Origin: Bacillota bacterium
GTDB lineage: Bacteria > Bacillota > Clostridia > Acetivibrionales > DSM-1351
Assembly (NCBI GenBank): GCA_023395575.1
Contig: JAEWZA010000335.1
Location: 1-6,300 of the forward strand
Length of the DNA: 6,300 bases
Direction of reading: 5' to 3'
Positions 1 through 6,233 of this stretch are shown piece by piece. The translations under genes and the position numbers were made by a program. Every line of letters begins with the position of its first letter. Position 1 is the first letter of the stretch. Below the pieces are notes generated by a model that was given only the letters and a program-made list of their open reading frames with translations, was not told where the DNA came from and searched no databases.

Positions 1-45
1 AGGAAATTGTGTTTAAGAAGATGCATGGTAAGTTTTTTTGATGAG

Positions 46-94
46 TTTTCAATAAAAAATTATACTTATAATTATTTTAATATGATAATATAAT
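46..94 (+). promoter_or_regulatory. weak promoter candidates upstream of the kelch/stalk gene
   Basis: Two TATAAT hexamers lie here, at 67-72 and 89-94. The first has TTTTCA at 46-51 (four of six matches to TTGACA) with a short 15-bp spacer. The second has only TTATAA (66-71) at a 17-bp spacer. Neither is a good match over both boxes, and TATAAT is common by chance in such A/T-rich DNA. One of them probably drives the gene at 144, since no upstream gene or other promoter is visible, but which one cannot be settled by reading. Confidence 0.25.
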
Positions 95-130
95 TAATAT
101 TAACTCAAAATTCTAGTCAAACACTAACTA

Positions 131-136
131 AGGGGG
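131..136 (+). promoter_or_regulatory. ribosome binding site for the kelch/stalk gene
   Basis: AGGGGG lies seven bases before the ATG at 144. This is a strong Shine-Dalgarno at normal spacing and supports that start over the in-frame Met at codon 6. The short charged N-terminus it gives (CKYKMNVK) followed by a hydrophobic stretch is also what a signal peptide needs. Confidence 0.8.
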
Positions 137-143
137 ATATAAA

Positions 144-2261
144 ATGTGCAAATATAAAATGAATGTGAAACAAGTAGTAGAAATAATTTTGATTAGCATA
201 ATATGTTGTTCTCTTAATTTTACTTCTTTTGCAGATTCCAATAGTGATATAGCATATAAAGCAGATACTTGGTATAAACTTAATGACAGGCCTTCAGGAA
301 ATGAGGGGATATTATCGCTGTTTCCAAATGAAAATAATGATCAAAAAAGCATAGGTTTACGGAGCAATGATGTAAACAAGATAGTTACAATTAATAATTG
401 TATATATATGAATAATAATGATGGTACGGTACTAGAATATAATACTGAAAAGGATACTTGGACAAGTATAGATAAAATAAATGGCTTAAGTGAATCAAAC
501 GGATTTTTTAAACTTATTACTTTAAATAATAAAATATATATAGTTGGTGCAAAATTAAGCGATATTTTAGAATACGATATTAGCAAAAAGAAGAGTATAT
601 TAATAACAAAATTACCTACACAAACAAGAGTTGATGCTGCAATAGGAATAGAAAACAAGATTTATATATTATCTTGTGACGACATGGGTAATATCAAGAA
701 GAAAATAACATTATATATATACGATTTAACAAGAAATGAATGGACAAAGAAGCAAAGTATGTTTGAGGGATCAATTGATTTGAAAGCAACATACTTAAAA
801 GGTAACATATACATATATTCTGGATTTAATTTTCAAGTGTATGATATAAAGAATGATAGGTGGGCAAATTTAACTCCATTTAATATGCGTGGCTCAGGAA
901 TGGAAGTATTTAATGGGAAAATATATGTTTTACCATATAAAGTAAATGATGCTGTAAAAGAATATAATCCAATTAGTAATACTTGGATTAGCAAAGCCGT
1001 CTTGCCTTTTGAAATATCAACATCAGCAACTACGCTTTGTAATGGAGAAATATATGTGATAGACAATAAGAATGTAGCAAAATATACAATTGTTGATAGA
1101 AAAATAAATAATGAAGATATTAATAAAGCAAATGAGATAGAAAAAAATATAGATACTAATTCAGAAAATAGCGGTGTAGAAGCTAATAAAGAAAACGTAG
1201 CAGAAAAAGATGATAATGTAATAAGCAATGCAGAGAATAATGATAGTGTGGAAAGTAAGACAGGAAGCCAGATAGATAGTGATACAGGAAAAAGTACTGA
1301 AAGCGAAGAAGATGATAACCATAAAAGTTATATTGATATGAATGAAATAAAAATAAAAGTTAATGACAAACTATTTGATTTTCCTGATGCAAAACCATTT
1401 ATAGATAATAATTATAGAACGCAAGTTCCTATAAAGTTTATAGTAGAGGCACTTGGAGCAACCGTTTCATGGAATGGCAAGACAAGGCAGGCTATTATAA
1501 CTAAAGGTGAAGATACGCTTATTTTTACGATAGGTAAGAAAGAGTATACATTTAATAATCAAACCTTAATAATGGATACTGCTGCAATGATAAAACAGAA
1601 TAGAACGTTTGTACCAATCAGATACATAGGTGAAGCATTTGGTTTTGATATTTTAGTAGATATGGGTACTAATACCATTACTTTATATATGCCTGATATA
1701 GCAGGATATACTGAAGATGGATTAGAAATTTACAAAATCGATGGAAAAGAGTTTGTAGCTTTAATAGACATTCAAAGAATATATGACTGTATAGGCTTTA
1801 GTGATTTTAATAATACGATGATAATTTACGGTAAAAAGACTCCTGCTGAATGGGCTATGGAAAATATAAAACCTTTAATGGCAACAAAAATGTTTATAAC
1901 AAAGGATGATTTAGACTATTTTCAGCTTGACTACTATGAAAACAATATTAAGCCTATGTTGAGTAAGTCTATAGAAGTAGAACCACCAACATATACCAAA
2001 AACGGATATGACATCTACTTATTTAATAACAAGGAATATGTTTTACCTAATGATATTATAATGCCGCTTGATAAATATTTATTTATGCAAGTTTCTGATG
2101 AAGAATTCTATGTAATAAAGATTAATGAAGAATTTAGTGTTGATTATGATGTTATAATGTCCGACATACCTGCTACTGTTATTAATGGTCGCTTAATGAT
2201 TGAATATGCATATTATACTAATAATATTTTGCCTAAAATTGATAAACTAGATAAAGAATAG
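144..2261 (+). CDS. secreted kelch-repeat protein with stalk (Cu amine oxidase N-terminal-like) domain
   Basis: This encodes a 705-residue exported protein of unknown specific role. Residues 1-30 look like a Sec signal peptide: a Lys-rich start, a hydrophobic core around 11-24, and likely cleavage at SFA|D (30/31). Residues 77-316 hold about six degenerate kelch-like units, each with an IYV/IYI strand and most with an EYN-type strand and a Trp (W106, W200, W240, W281). They lack the classic Gly-Gly doublet. Blade six lacks its Trp strand, and N-terminal DTWYKL (41-46) could close the propeller. Residues 327-397 are an acidic, low-complexity linker. Residues 402-516 match the 'stalk' domain of clostridial surface proteins, with paired motifs PIKFIVEALGA (429-439) and PIRYIGEAFGF (491-501). 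Residues 521-606 and 616-699 appear to be a tandem duplication. No LPXTG, SLH or membrane anchor is seen at the C-terminus, so secretion or non-covalent wall association is inferred. Despite the domain name, no amine-oxidase catalytic domain is present. Ligand or partner unknown. Confidence 0.88.
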   Translation: MCKYKMNVKQVVEIILISIICCSLNFTSFADSNSDIAYKADTWYKLNDRPSGNEGILSLFPNENNDQKSIGLRSNDVNKIVTINNCIYMNNNDGTVLEYNTEKDTWTSIDKINGLSESNGFFKLITLNNKIYIVGAKLSDILEYDISKKKSILITKLPTQTRVDAAIGIENKIYILSCDDMGNIKKKITLYIYDLTRNEWTKKQSMFEGSIDLKATYLKGNIYIYSGFNFQVYDIKNDRWANLTPFNMRGSGMEVFNGKIYVLPYKVNDAVKEYNPISNTWISKAVLPFEISTSATTLCNGEIYVIDNKNVAKYTIVDRKINNEDINKANEIEKNIDTNSENSGVEANKENVAEKDDNVISNAENNDSVESKTGSQIDSDTGKSTESEEDDNHKSYIDMNEIKIKVNDKLFDFPDAKPFIDNNYRTQVPIKFIVEALGATVSWNGKTRQAIITKGEDTLIFTIGKKEYTFNNQTLIMDTAAMIKQNRTFVPIRYIGEAFGFDILVDMGTNTITLYMPDIAGYTEDGLEIYKIDGKEFVALIDIQRIYDCIGFSDFNNTMIIYGKKTPAEWAMENIKPLMATKMFITKDDLDYFQLDYYENNIKPMLSKSIEVEPPTYTKNGYDIYLFNNKEYVLPNDIIMPLDKYLFMQVSDEEFYVIKINEEFSVDYDVIMSDIPATVINGRLMIEYAYYTNNILPKIDKLDKE

Positions 2262-2323
2262 ATTTTTAAATATAAAATATGTTATCAAAAGTATTTATTT
2301 ATAAATTAATATTCCAAGTTTTA

Positions 2324-2332
2324 TGTTATAAT
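2324..2332 (+). promoter_or_regulatory. extended -10 promoter element for the rsmF-type gene
   Basis: TGTTATAAT is a perfect extended -10 (TGnTATAAT), with the hexamer at 2327-2332. No good -35 lies 16-18 bp upstream, but extended -10 promoters can work without one. Transcription would start near 2338-2340, leaving a leader of roughly 32-34 bases before the ATG at 2372. That start point falls at the end of the left arm of the inverted repeat described separately. Confidence 0.5.
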
Positions 2333-2366
2333 AACTCCTGTAAAAATTTCATATAGGAGTTATTAT
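2328..2366 (+). repeat. perfect 12-bp inverted repeat spanning the -10 box and the Shine-Dalgarno of the rsmF-type gene
   Basis: The left arm ATAATAACTCCT (2328-2339) is the exact reverse complement of the right arm AGGAGTTATTAT (2355-2366), with a 15-base loop between them. The right arm contains AGGAG (2355-2359), the only Shine-Dalgarno for the ATG at 2372, 12 bases downstream. The left arm overlaps the TATAAT box. In an RNA that starts upstream, the hairpin would pair the ribosome binding site. In an RNA started from the local promoter, most or all of the left arm is missing and the site is free. The repeat could equally be a protein operator. It is not a normal terminator, because no T-run follows the right arm. 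Confidence 0.7.
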
Positions 2367-2371
2367 TATTT

Positions 2372-3787
2372 ATGAAGCTACCAGAAGAATTTGTGAAAAA
2401 AATGCAGGAACTAATGGGTGATGAATTCAACAGTTACCTTGAATCATATAGCAAGCCTAGATTTTATGGTTTGCGTGTTAATACATTAAAAATATCAGTT
2501 GAGGAGTTCTTGGAAATATCACCTTTTCATTTGAAGCCTGTTCCATGGACTGCAGATGGGTTTTATTATCAAGAAGGAGATAATCCAGGTAGACATCCTT
2601 ATTATTATGCAGGACTTTATTATATTCAAGAGCCAAGTGCAATGCTTCCTGGTGCAGTAATAGGTGTTAAGCCAGGGGACAAGGTTTTAGACCTCTGTGC
2701 CGCACCTGGAGGAAAAACTGTTCAAATGGCTGCTCAAATGAAGGGACAAGGGTTATTGGTTGCAAATGATATTAATGCTGATAGGGTTAAAGCGCTGGTT
2801 AAAAACATAGAGCTAAGCGGTATAAAAAATGCAGTGGTTTTAAATGAAACACCCGAACGAATTGCTAATAATTTTGAAGGATATTTTGATAAAATATTAG
2901 TTGATGCACCCTGCTCAGGAGAAGGCATGTTCCGTAAAGATGAAGAGGCCGTCAGAAGCTGGGAAAAGTATAAATGTGAGAAATGCTGTGGTATGCAGTG
3001 GGATATACTTCAGCAGGTTGACAGAATGTTAAAGCCGGGTGGAAGCATTTTGTATTCTACTTGCACATTTTCGCCTGAAGAAGACGAATTAATGATAGAG
3101 AGATTTATGAATGAGCATGAGGGTGAGTATGAGCTTGTTGAAATTCCAAAAGTTGGAGGAATAGAAAGCGGACGTACTGAGTGGTCAAATGGTGATTATG
3201 ATTTTAGCAAGACGGCAAGACTTTGGCCACACAAATTAGATGGTGAAGGACATTTCGCAGCTTTACTAAAAAAGAAGGACAAAATTTGTGAGCAAGGAAA
3301 TGGTGTATCTGACACACTATATGAAACAAGAAAATGGGAAAAATCTGATGTTATCAGTAATTTTGATGAATTGAAAAAATTCAATTCAGAGCTTGCAGAT
3401 TTTATTGTAAATAACACAAGCTTAAAATTAGAGGGAAATGTTTTTAAAAAGGGAAATAATATTTATTATCTGCCCGAAAACTGCCCTGAATTATCAGGAC
3501 TTAAGGTGGCGAAGTTTGGTTGGTACTTAGGAGAGATAGGTCAAAAGGGATTTGTACCATCTCATTCATTTGCTATTTCATTAAATAGTAATGAAATTAA
3601 GAATAAGATTGATTTTGCATTGGATTCAAGAGAGGTAAATAGTTATTTAAAGGGAGAAACACTTATAGTTTCCGGAGAAAAAGGATATACAGGTGTTTGT
3701 GTAGAAGGTTATATATTAGGCTGGGCAAAGCAAACGGGAGACATGCTTAAGAACTTATATCCCAAAGGATGGAGAAAGATGTCATAA
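2372..3787 (+). CDS. rsmF: RsmF-type 16S rRNA (cytosine-C5) methyltransferase
   Basis: This is a cytoplasmic SAM-dependent RNA m5C methyltransferase of the NOL1/NOP2/Sun family, 471 residues long (E. coli RsmF is of similar size). Residues 1-90 match the family N-terminal region (SKPRFYGLRVN at 27-37, YIQEPSAMLPG at 84-94). The Rossmann core follows: SAM loop LDLCAAPGGKT (106-116), acidic residue D133 in ANDINADR, motif IV DAPCSGEGMFRK (178-189) with C181, and motif VI YSTCTFSPEEDE (228-239) with C231. In this family the motif VI Cys is the nucleophile and the motif IV Cys aids product release; both are present. Roughly residues 310-471 form the C-terminal extension typical of RsmF, probably ending in a PUA-like RNA-binding fold. 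By homology the target is a small-subunit rRNA cytosine near the decoding site; the exact base is not deducible. An unusual Cys cluster (C202, C205, C206) lies between the motifs. The ATG at 2372 fits the family N-terminus. It is followed 109 bp later by a second rRNA-modification gene. Confidence 0.93.
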   Translation: MKLPEEFVKKMQELMGDEFNSYLESYSKPRFYGLRVNTLKISVEEFLEISPFHLKPVPWTADGFYYQEGDNPGRHPYYYAGLYYIQEPSAMLPGAVIGVKPGDKVLDLCAAPGGKTVQMAAQMKGQGLLVANDINADRVKALVKNIELSGIKNAVVLNETPERIANNFEGYFDKILVDAPCSGEGMFRKDEEAVRSWEKYKCEKCCGMQWDILQQVDRMLKPGGSILYSTCTFSPEEDELMIERFMNEHEGEYELVEIPKVGGIESGRTEWSNGDYDFSKTARLWPHKLDGEGHFAALLKKKDKICEQGNGVSDTLYETRKWEKSDVISNFDELKKFNSELADFIVNNTSLKLEGNVFKKGNNIYYLPENCPELSGLKVAKFGWYLGEIGQKGFVPSHSFAISLNSNEIKNKIDFALDSREVNSYLKGETLIVSGEKGYTGVCVEGYILGWAKQTGDMLKNLYPKGWRKMS

Positions 3788-3881
3788 GTAGCTTTATGTG
3801 AATGGAAAGTTATAATAATTATTCAATTTTATTAATGTTAAATTGGGTTAATTAGTTGAACGATACATGGTTAAATAAACA

Positions 3882-3889
3882 AGGGAGGT
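3882..3889 (+). promoter_or_regulatory. strong ribosome binding site that fixes a TTG start
   Basis: AGGGAGGT is a near-perfect Shine-Dalgarno ending seven bases before the TTG at 3897. The first in-frame ATG is codon 54, inside the conserved protein, so this site with the S4 domain starting at residue 4 makes TTG the clear start. Confidence 0.88.
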
Positions 3890-3896
3890 TTTAGTT

Positions 3897-4631
3897 TTGT
3901 CAAATAGACAAAGACTGGACAAGGTGCTTTCTAATTTCGGCTTTGGTTCAAGAAAAGAGATAAAAAGCGCTGTGAAAGCTGGTTTAGTCACGATAGATGG
4001 CATAATTGCCAAAGATAGCGCAGCATACGTCGATCCCGATGAAAATGTAATAGAAATGAATGGTGAAAGGCTTAATTATCGAAAATATATTTATTTAATG
4101 ATGAATAAGCCAAAGGGAGTTATATCGGCAACCACAGATACCAAGCAAAAAACAGTGTTTGATATATTGCCTGAAGAATATAAGTGTTTTGATTTGTTTC
4201 CAGCAGGGAGACTGGATATTGATACTGAAGGACTTGTGCTAATGACAAATGATGGGCAACTGGCACATGAAATTTTATCACCCAAAAAGCATGTTACAAA
4301 GCAGTATTATGCACATGTATCAGGTATAGTTAATGATAGTGACATAGAGGCTTTTAAAAAGGGTGTAACCTTAGATGATGGATATAAAACTCTTCCAGCA
4401 CAGCTTGAGATACTTAACTCTGATGAAATATCAGAAATTAAGCTGTCTATTGTAGAAGGTAAATTTCATCAGGTTAAAAGAATGTTCGAAGCCGTTGATA
4501 AAAAGGTTATTTACTTAAAAAGACTTAGCATGGGAAGGTTAGAACTTGATGAAGCACTTGCTCTTGGAGAGTGTAAAGAGCTTTGTGAGGAGGACATTCT
4601 ACTTCTGAAAGCTTCTGTACAGAAAAATTAA
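3897..4631 (+). CDS. rsuA: RsuA-type 16S rRNA pseudouridine synthase
   Basis: This 244-residue cytoplasmic enzyme isomerises a uridine in rRNA to pseudouridine. Residues 4-50 are an S4 RNA-binding domain (RLDKVLSNFGFGSRKEI at 6-22). The catalytic domain follows, with MNKPKGVISATTD (69-81), the RsuA/RluB/E/F signature PAGRLDIDTEGLVLMTNDG (102-120) whose D107 is the expected catalytic Asp, and EGKFHQVKRMF (187-197). Length and the C-terminal pattern (YLKRLSMGRLELD at 206-218) fit RsuA, which modifies 16S U516 in E. coli, better than the longer RluB; RluB-like specificity cannot be fully excluded. The start is TTG with a strong Shine-Dalgarno. It lies 109 bp downstream of the rsmF-type gene with no clear terminator or promoter between, so co-transcription is possible. 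No missing key residue or frame disruption is seen. Confidence 0.93.
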   Translation: MSNRQRLDKVLSNFGFGSRKEIKSAVKAGLVTIDGIIAKDSAAYVDPDENVIEMNGERLNYRKYIYLMMNKPKGVISATTDTKQKTVFDILPEEYKCFDLFPAGRLDIDTEGLVLMTNDGQLAHEILSPKKHVTKQYYAHVSGIVNDSDIEAFKKGVTLDDGYKTLPAQLEILNSDEISEIKLSIVEGKFHQVKRMFEAVDKKVIYLKRLSMGRLELDEALALGECKELCEEDILLLKASVQKN

Positions 4632-4827
4632 AGCGATATTGTGTGTTAAGTGGCGAAAGTTTCTGCGAAAAGTATTTGTGTGCAAGCTTTTTGGTTTATG
4701 TTTGGAGTTTGGGGTAGTTAAAAATAAAAATTGCATGCAGGCAAAAAAGAGAGTAAATGAGATTAAAAATTGTTTTTTATTGCCCATAATTATTGTTTTT
4801 TTGACTTGCAGCGGAAATGAGTTTAAA
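4632..4827 (+). other. 196-bp gap, open in frame with the downstream methyltransferase
   Basis: The gap between the rsuA stop and the preferred methyltransferase ATG has no stop codon in the downstream gene's frame from 4639 (TTG) onward: 63 open codons. The would-be extension is Cys- and aromatic-rich and holds a hydrophobic run (CFLLPIIIVFLTC, encoded near 4771-4809). None of the TTG, GTG or ATG codons I examined in it has a good Shine-Dalgarno, and a membrane segment does not fit a soluble methyltransferase. The stretch also has near-repeats TTGTGTGTTAAG (4639-4650) and TTGTGTGCAAG (4676-4686), two GCGAAA copies (4653, 4665), and an imperfect hairpin with arms 4740-4751 and 4773-4784. The T-run at 4796-4802 is too far from that hairpin for a standard terminator. 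Confidence 0.5.
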
Positions 4828-5994
4828 ATGAATAAACAGAGTATACAAAAATTGGAATTATTTTTATTAGGATTAGAACAAAGAATAACCGATAATTCAG
4901 ATTTTTTTAAGAAAATAACACTGAAATTAAAGTCAGGGACTAAGATTTATGAAGGAACAGTTACATTACAGGATAACAAGCTTCTATTTCAGTATAATGG
5001 GAGAAATGATAAAATAGAAATTTCTTGGCTAGGAGCTAGATTATCAAAGGTTGCTCAGGAGTATGAAGCTATTAATTTAATTTATGAAGAACGGGGCAGC
5101 ACAATTTTCATAGATGCAGACAATAAAAATGTTAAAATGAAAACTAAGAATACAGAAATAGCAGAAACCTGCAACGAGCACAATGAAACCTCTCAAATCT
5201 CGAACAGAGATTATTATATAAAAGTTGGTGAAGCTAATGATCTTCTAAAAGCTATAGGAATACTAAGTGAGAATGGCAAAATTAAGAATGATATGATTAG
5301 AAAATATAATCAAATAGACCATTACATTGAGCTTGTTGATGATATGTTAAAAACTCTGTGTGCAAAATACGAGAGTATAAATGTGGTTGATTGCGGTTGT
5401 GGTAAATCATATTTATCATTTGTTTTGAATTATTATATAAAAGAAGTTTTAAAAAAGAATTGTCATTTTATTGGTTTGGATATTTCAAAAACAGTAATTG
5501 ATGCTTCAAAAAAAATTGCAGAACAGCTTGACTATAGAAATATGGAGTTTAAGGTTACAGATATAAGAAATTACACTGCTAATAAGGAGATTCATTTAGC
5601 TATTAGTCTTCATGCTTGCGATACAGCAACGGATGAAGCTATTGCACTAGCAGTAAAAAATAATGCCAAAGCAATAGTAATGGTTCCTTGCTGTCAGAAG
5701 GAATTATTAAATCAATACTCCTTTGATATGCTGAAAAATATTACAAAATATGGTGTGTTGAGAGCTAGGCTTGCAGATGTATTAACTGATGGGATTCGGT
5801 TAATACTATTAGAAGCAGTAGGTTATAAGGCTTCTATAGTTGAATATGTATCACCACTTGAAACGCCAAAAAATCTAATGATAAGAGCTGAGAAGATTGG
5901 TGATTCAAATAAAAATGCTATTGAAGATTATAAAAAACTAAAGAAAGAGTTAGGAATACATCCATCATTGGAAAAACTTATACTTCCTATGTGA
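4828..5994 (+). CDS. class I SAM-dependent methyltransferase, Trm13/METTL25-like motifs, substrate unknown
   Basis: Read from ATG 4828 the protein has 388 residues. Residues 1-125 form a poorly conserved N-terminal part (ELFLLGLEQRI near 10-20, then beta-rich), with a polar linker around 100-125. Residues 127-174 hold a conserved-looking helical stretch with YNQIDHYIELVDD (160-172). The Rossmann methyltransferase domain follows: SAM loop VVDCGCGKSYLS (186-197), acidic GLDIS (D218), TDIRNY (D245), LHACDTATD (261-269) and VPCCQKEL (286-293). The HxCxxATD plus PCC(H/Q) pair recalls tRNA 2'-O-methyltransferase Trm13 and the METTL25/Methyltransf_32 group, from memory of those families. An RNA substrate is inferred from this likeness and from the preceding rRNA-modifying genes. 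No Asn-Pro-Pro-Tyr motif of N6-adenine enzymes is present. The start is uncertain: the frame is open to TTG 4639, and ATG 4828 has only a weak purine-rich site (GCGGAAATGAG, 4811-4821). It is chosen because the preceding 63 codons look non-protein-like and include a hydrophobic run. Confidence 0.82.
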   Translation: MNKQSIQKLELFLLGLEQRITDNSDFFKKITLKLKSGTKIYEGTVTLQDNKLLFQYNGRNDKIEISWLGARLSKVAQEYEAINLIYEERGSTIFIDADNKNVKMKTKNTEIAETCNEHNETSQISNRDYYIKVGEANDLLKAIGILSENGKIKNDMIRKYNQIDHYIELVDDMLKTLCAKYESINVVDCGCGKSYLSFVLNYYIKEVLKKNCHFIGLDISKTVIDASKKIAEQLDYRNMEFKVTDIRNYTANKEIHLAISLHACDTATDEAIALAVKNNAKAIVMVPCCQKELLNQYSFDMLKNITKYGVLRARLADVLTDGIRLILLEAVGYKASIVEYVSPLETPKNLMIRAEKIGDSNKNAIEDYKKLKKELGIHPSLEKLILPM

Positions 5995-6009
5995 AATATA
6001 AATGTTATT

Positions 6010-6047
6010 GGTTGAAAAAATTATAGCACACTAGAATTTTTTGGGCC
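6010..6047 (+). terminator. possible A/T-rich terminator hairpin after the methyltransferase gene
   Basis: Arms GGTTGAAAAAATT (6010-6022) and AATTTTTTGGGCC (6035-6047) pair over 13 positions with two G-U pairs and one G-G mismatch, around a 12-base loop. It begins 16 bases after the TGA. The T-run lies inside the right arm instead of following the stem, so it is not a textbook intrinsic terminator in this direction. It could still end or stabilise the 3' end of the transcript. Confidence 0.35.
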
Positions 6048-6204
6048 TGAACTAACTTAAAAATTTCAATATTTTAATATTATTTAAATGACTTTTTTAC
6101 TTGTAAAAGTTTCATATTGCACGAACAATTTTGACTAGTTTTTAATTCCAAATTGACCTTTATTAAATTAGAAAAGAGAATTATTTGGGAAATAAAAGGG
6201 AAAA

Positions 6205-6233
6205 TTGACACATGTTGAAAAATTGTGTATAAT
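6205..6233 (+). promoter_or_regulatory. perfect consensus vegetative promoter facing out of the window
   Basis: TTGACA (6205-6210) and TATAAT (6228-6233) are both exact consensus hexamers separated by 17 bp, the optimum for the main vegetative sigma factor (SigA). The upstream flank is A-rich (AAAA at 6201-6204 and further A-tracts), which can act as an UP-like element. Transcription would begin near 6239-6241 and proceed rightward. No gene start is supported in the remaining 60 bases, so the product is either a gene with a leader of at least that length or a noncoding RNA. Confidence 0.85.

Noticed and set aside
3..41. Possible tail of an upstream gene (EIVFKKMHGKFF then TGA)
   Set aside because: Only 12 codons are visible and another frame is also open past 41. 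There is no basis for choosing a coding frame.
341..1228. Minus-strand open frames at 341-658 and 833-1228
   Set aside because: They lie antisense within the well-supported kelch/stalk gene, resemble no family, and are Ser/Phe/Leu-rich as expected of shadow frames.
144..2261. Copper amine oxidase enzyme function for the first gene
   Set aside because: Only the N-terminal stalk-type domain is present. There is no catalytic domain, and such stalk domains are common in non-enzymatic clostridial surface proteins.
3811..3816. TATAAT between rsmF and rsuA as a promoter for rsuA
   Set aside because: No recognisable -35 at 15-19 bp and no extended -10 TG. The hexamer is common by chance here.
3821..3848. 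Stem (ATTCAATTT with AAATTGGGT) between rsmF and rsuA as a terminator
   Set aside because: Only nine pairs including two G-U, almost no G-C, and no T-run after it.
2734..4787. Minus-strand open frames at 2734-2928, 3196-3417, 4091-4285 and 4599-4787
   Set aside because: All but the last lie inside conserved plus-strand genes, and the last straddles the rsuA end. None shows domain motifs; they are short antisense shadows.
4771..4809. Lipobox-like hydrophobic segment ending LTC upstream of the methyltransferase
   Set aside because: The residue before the Cys is Thr, not Gly/Ala/Ser, the start is unsupported, and a lipoprotein signal on a cytosolic SAM enzyme is implausible.
4801..4829. TTGACT (4801-4806), 17-bp spacer, TAAAAT (4824-4829): a promoter-like pair before the methyltransferase
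   Set aside because: The -10 overlaps the ATG at 4828, so transcription would start inside the gene and could not serve this start. The next in-frame Met is about 100 codons further on, within the conserved protein. Probably chance in A/T-rich DNA.
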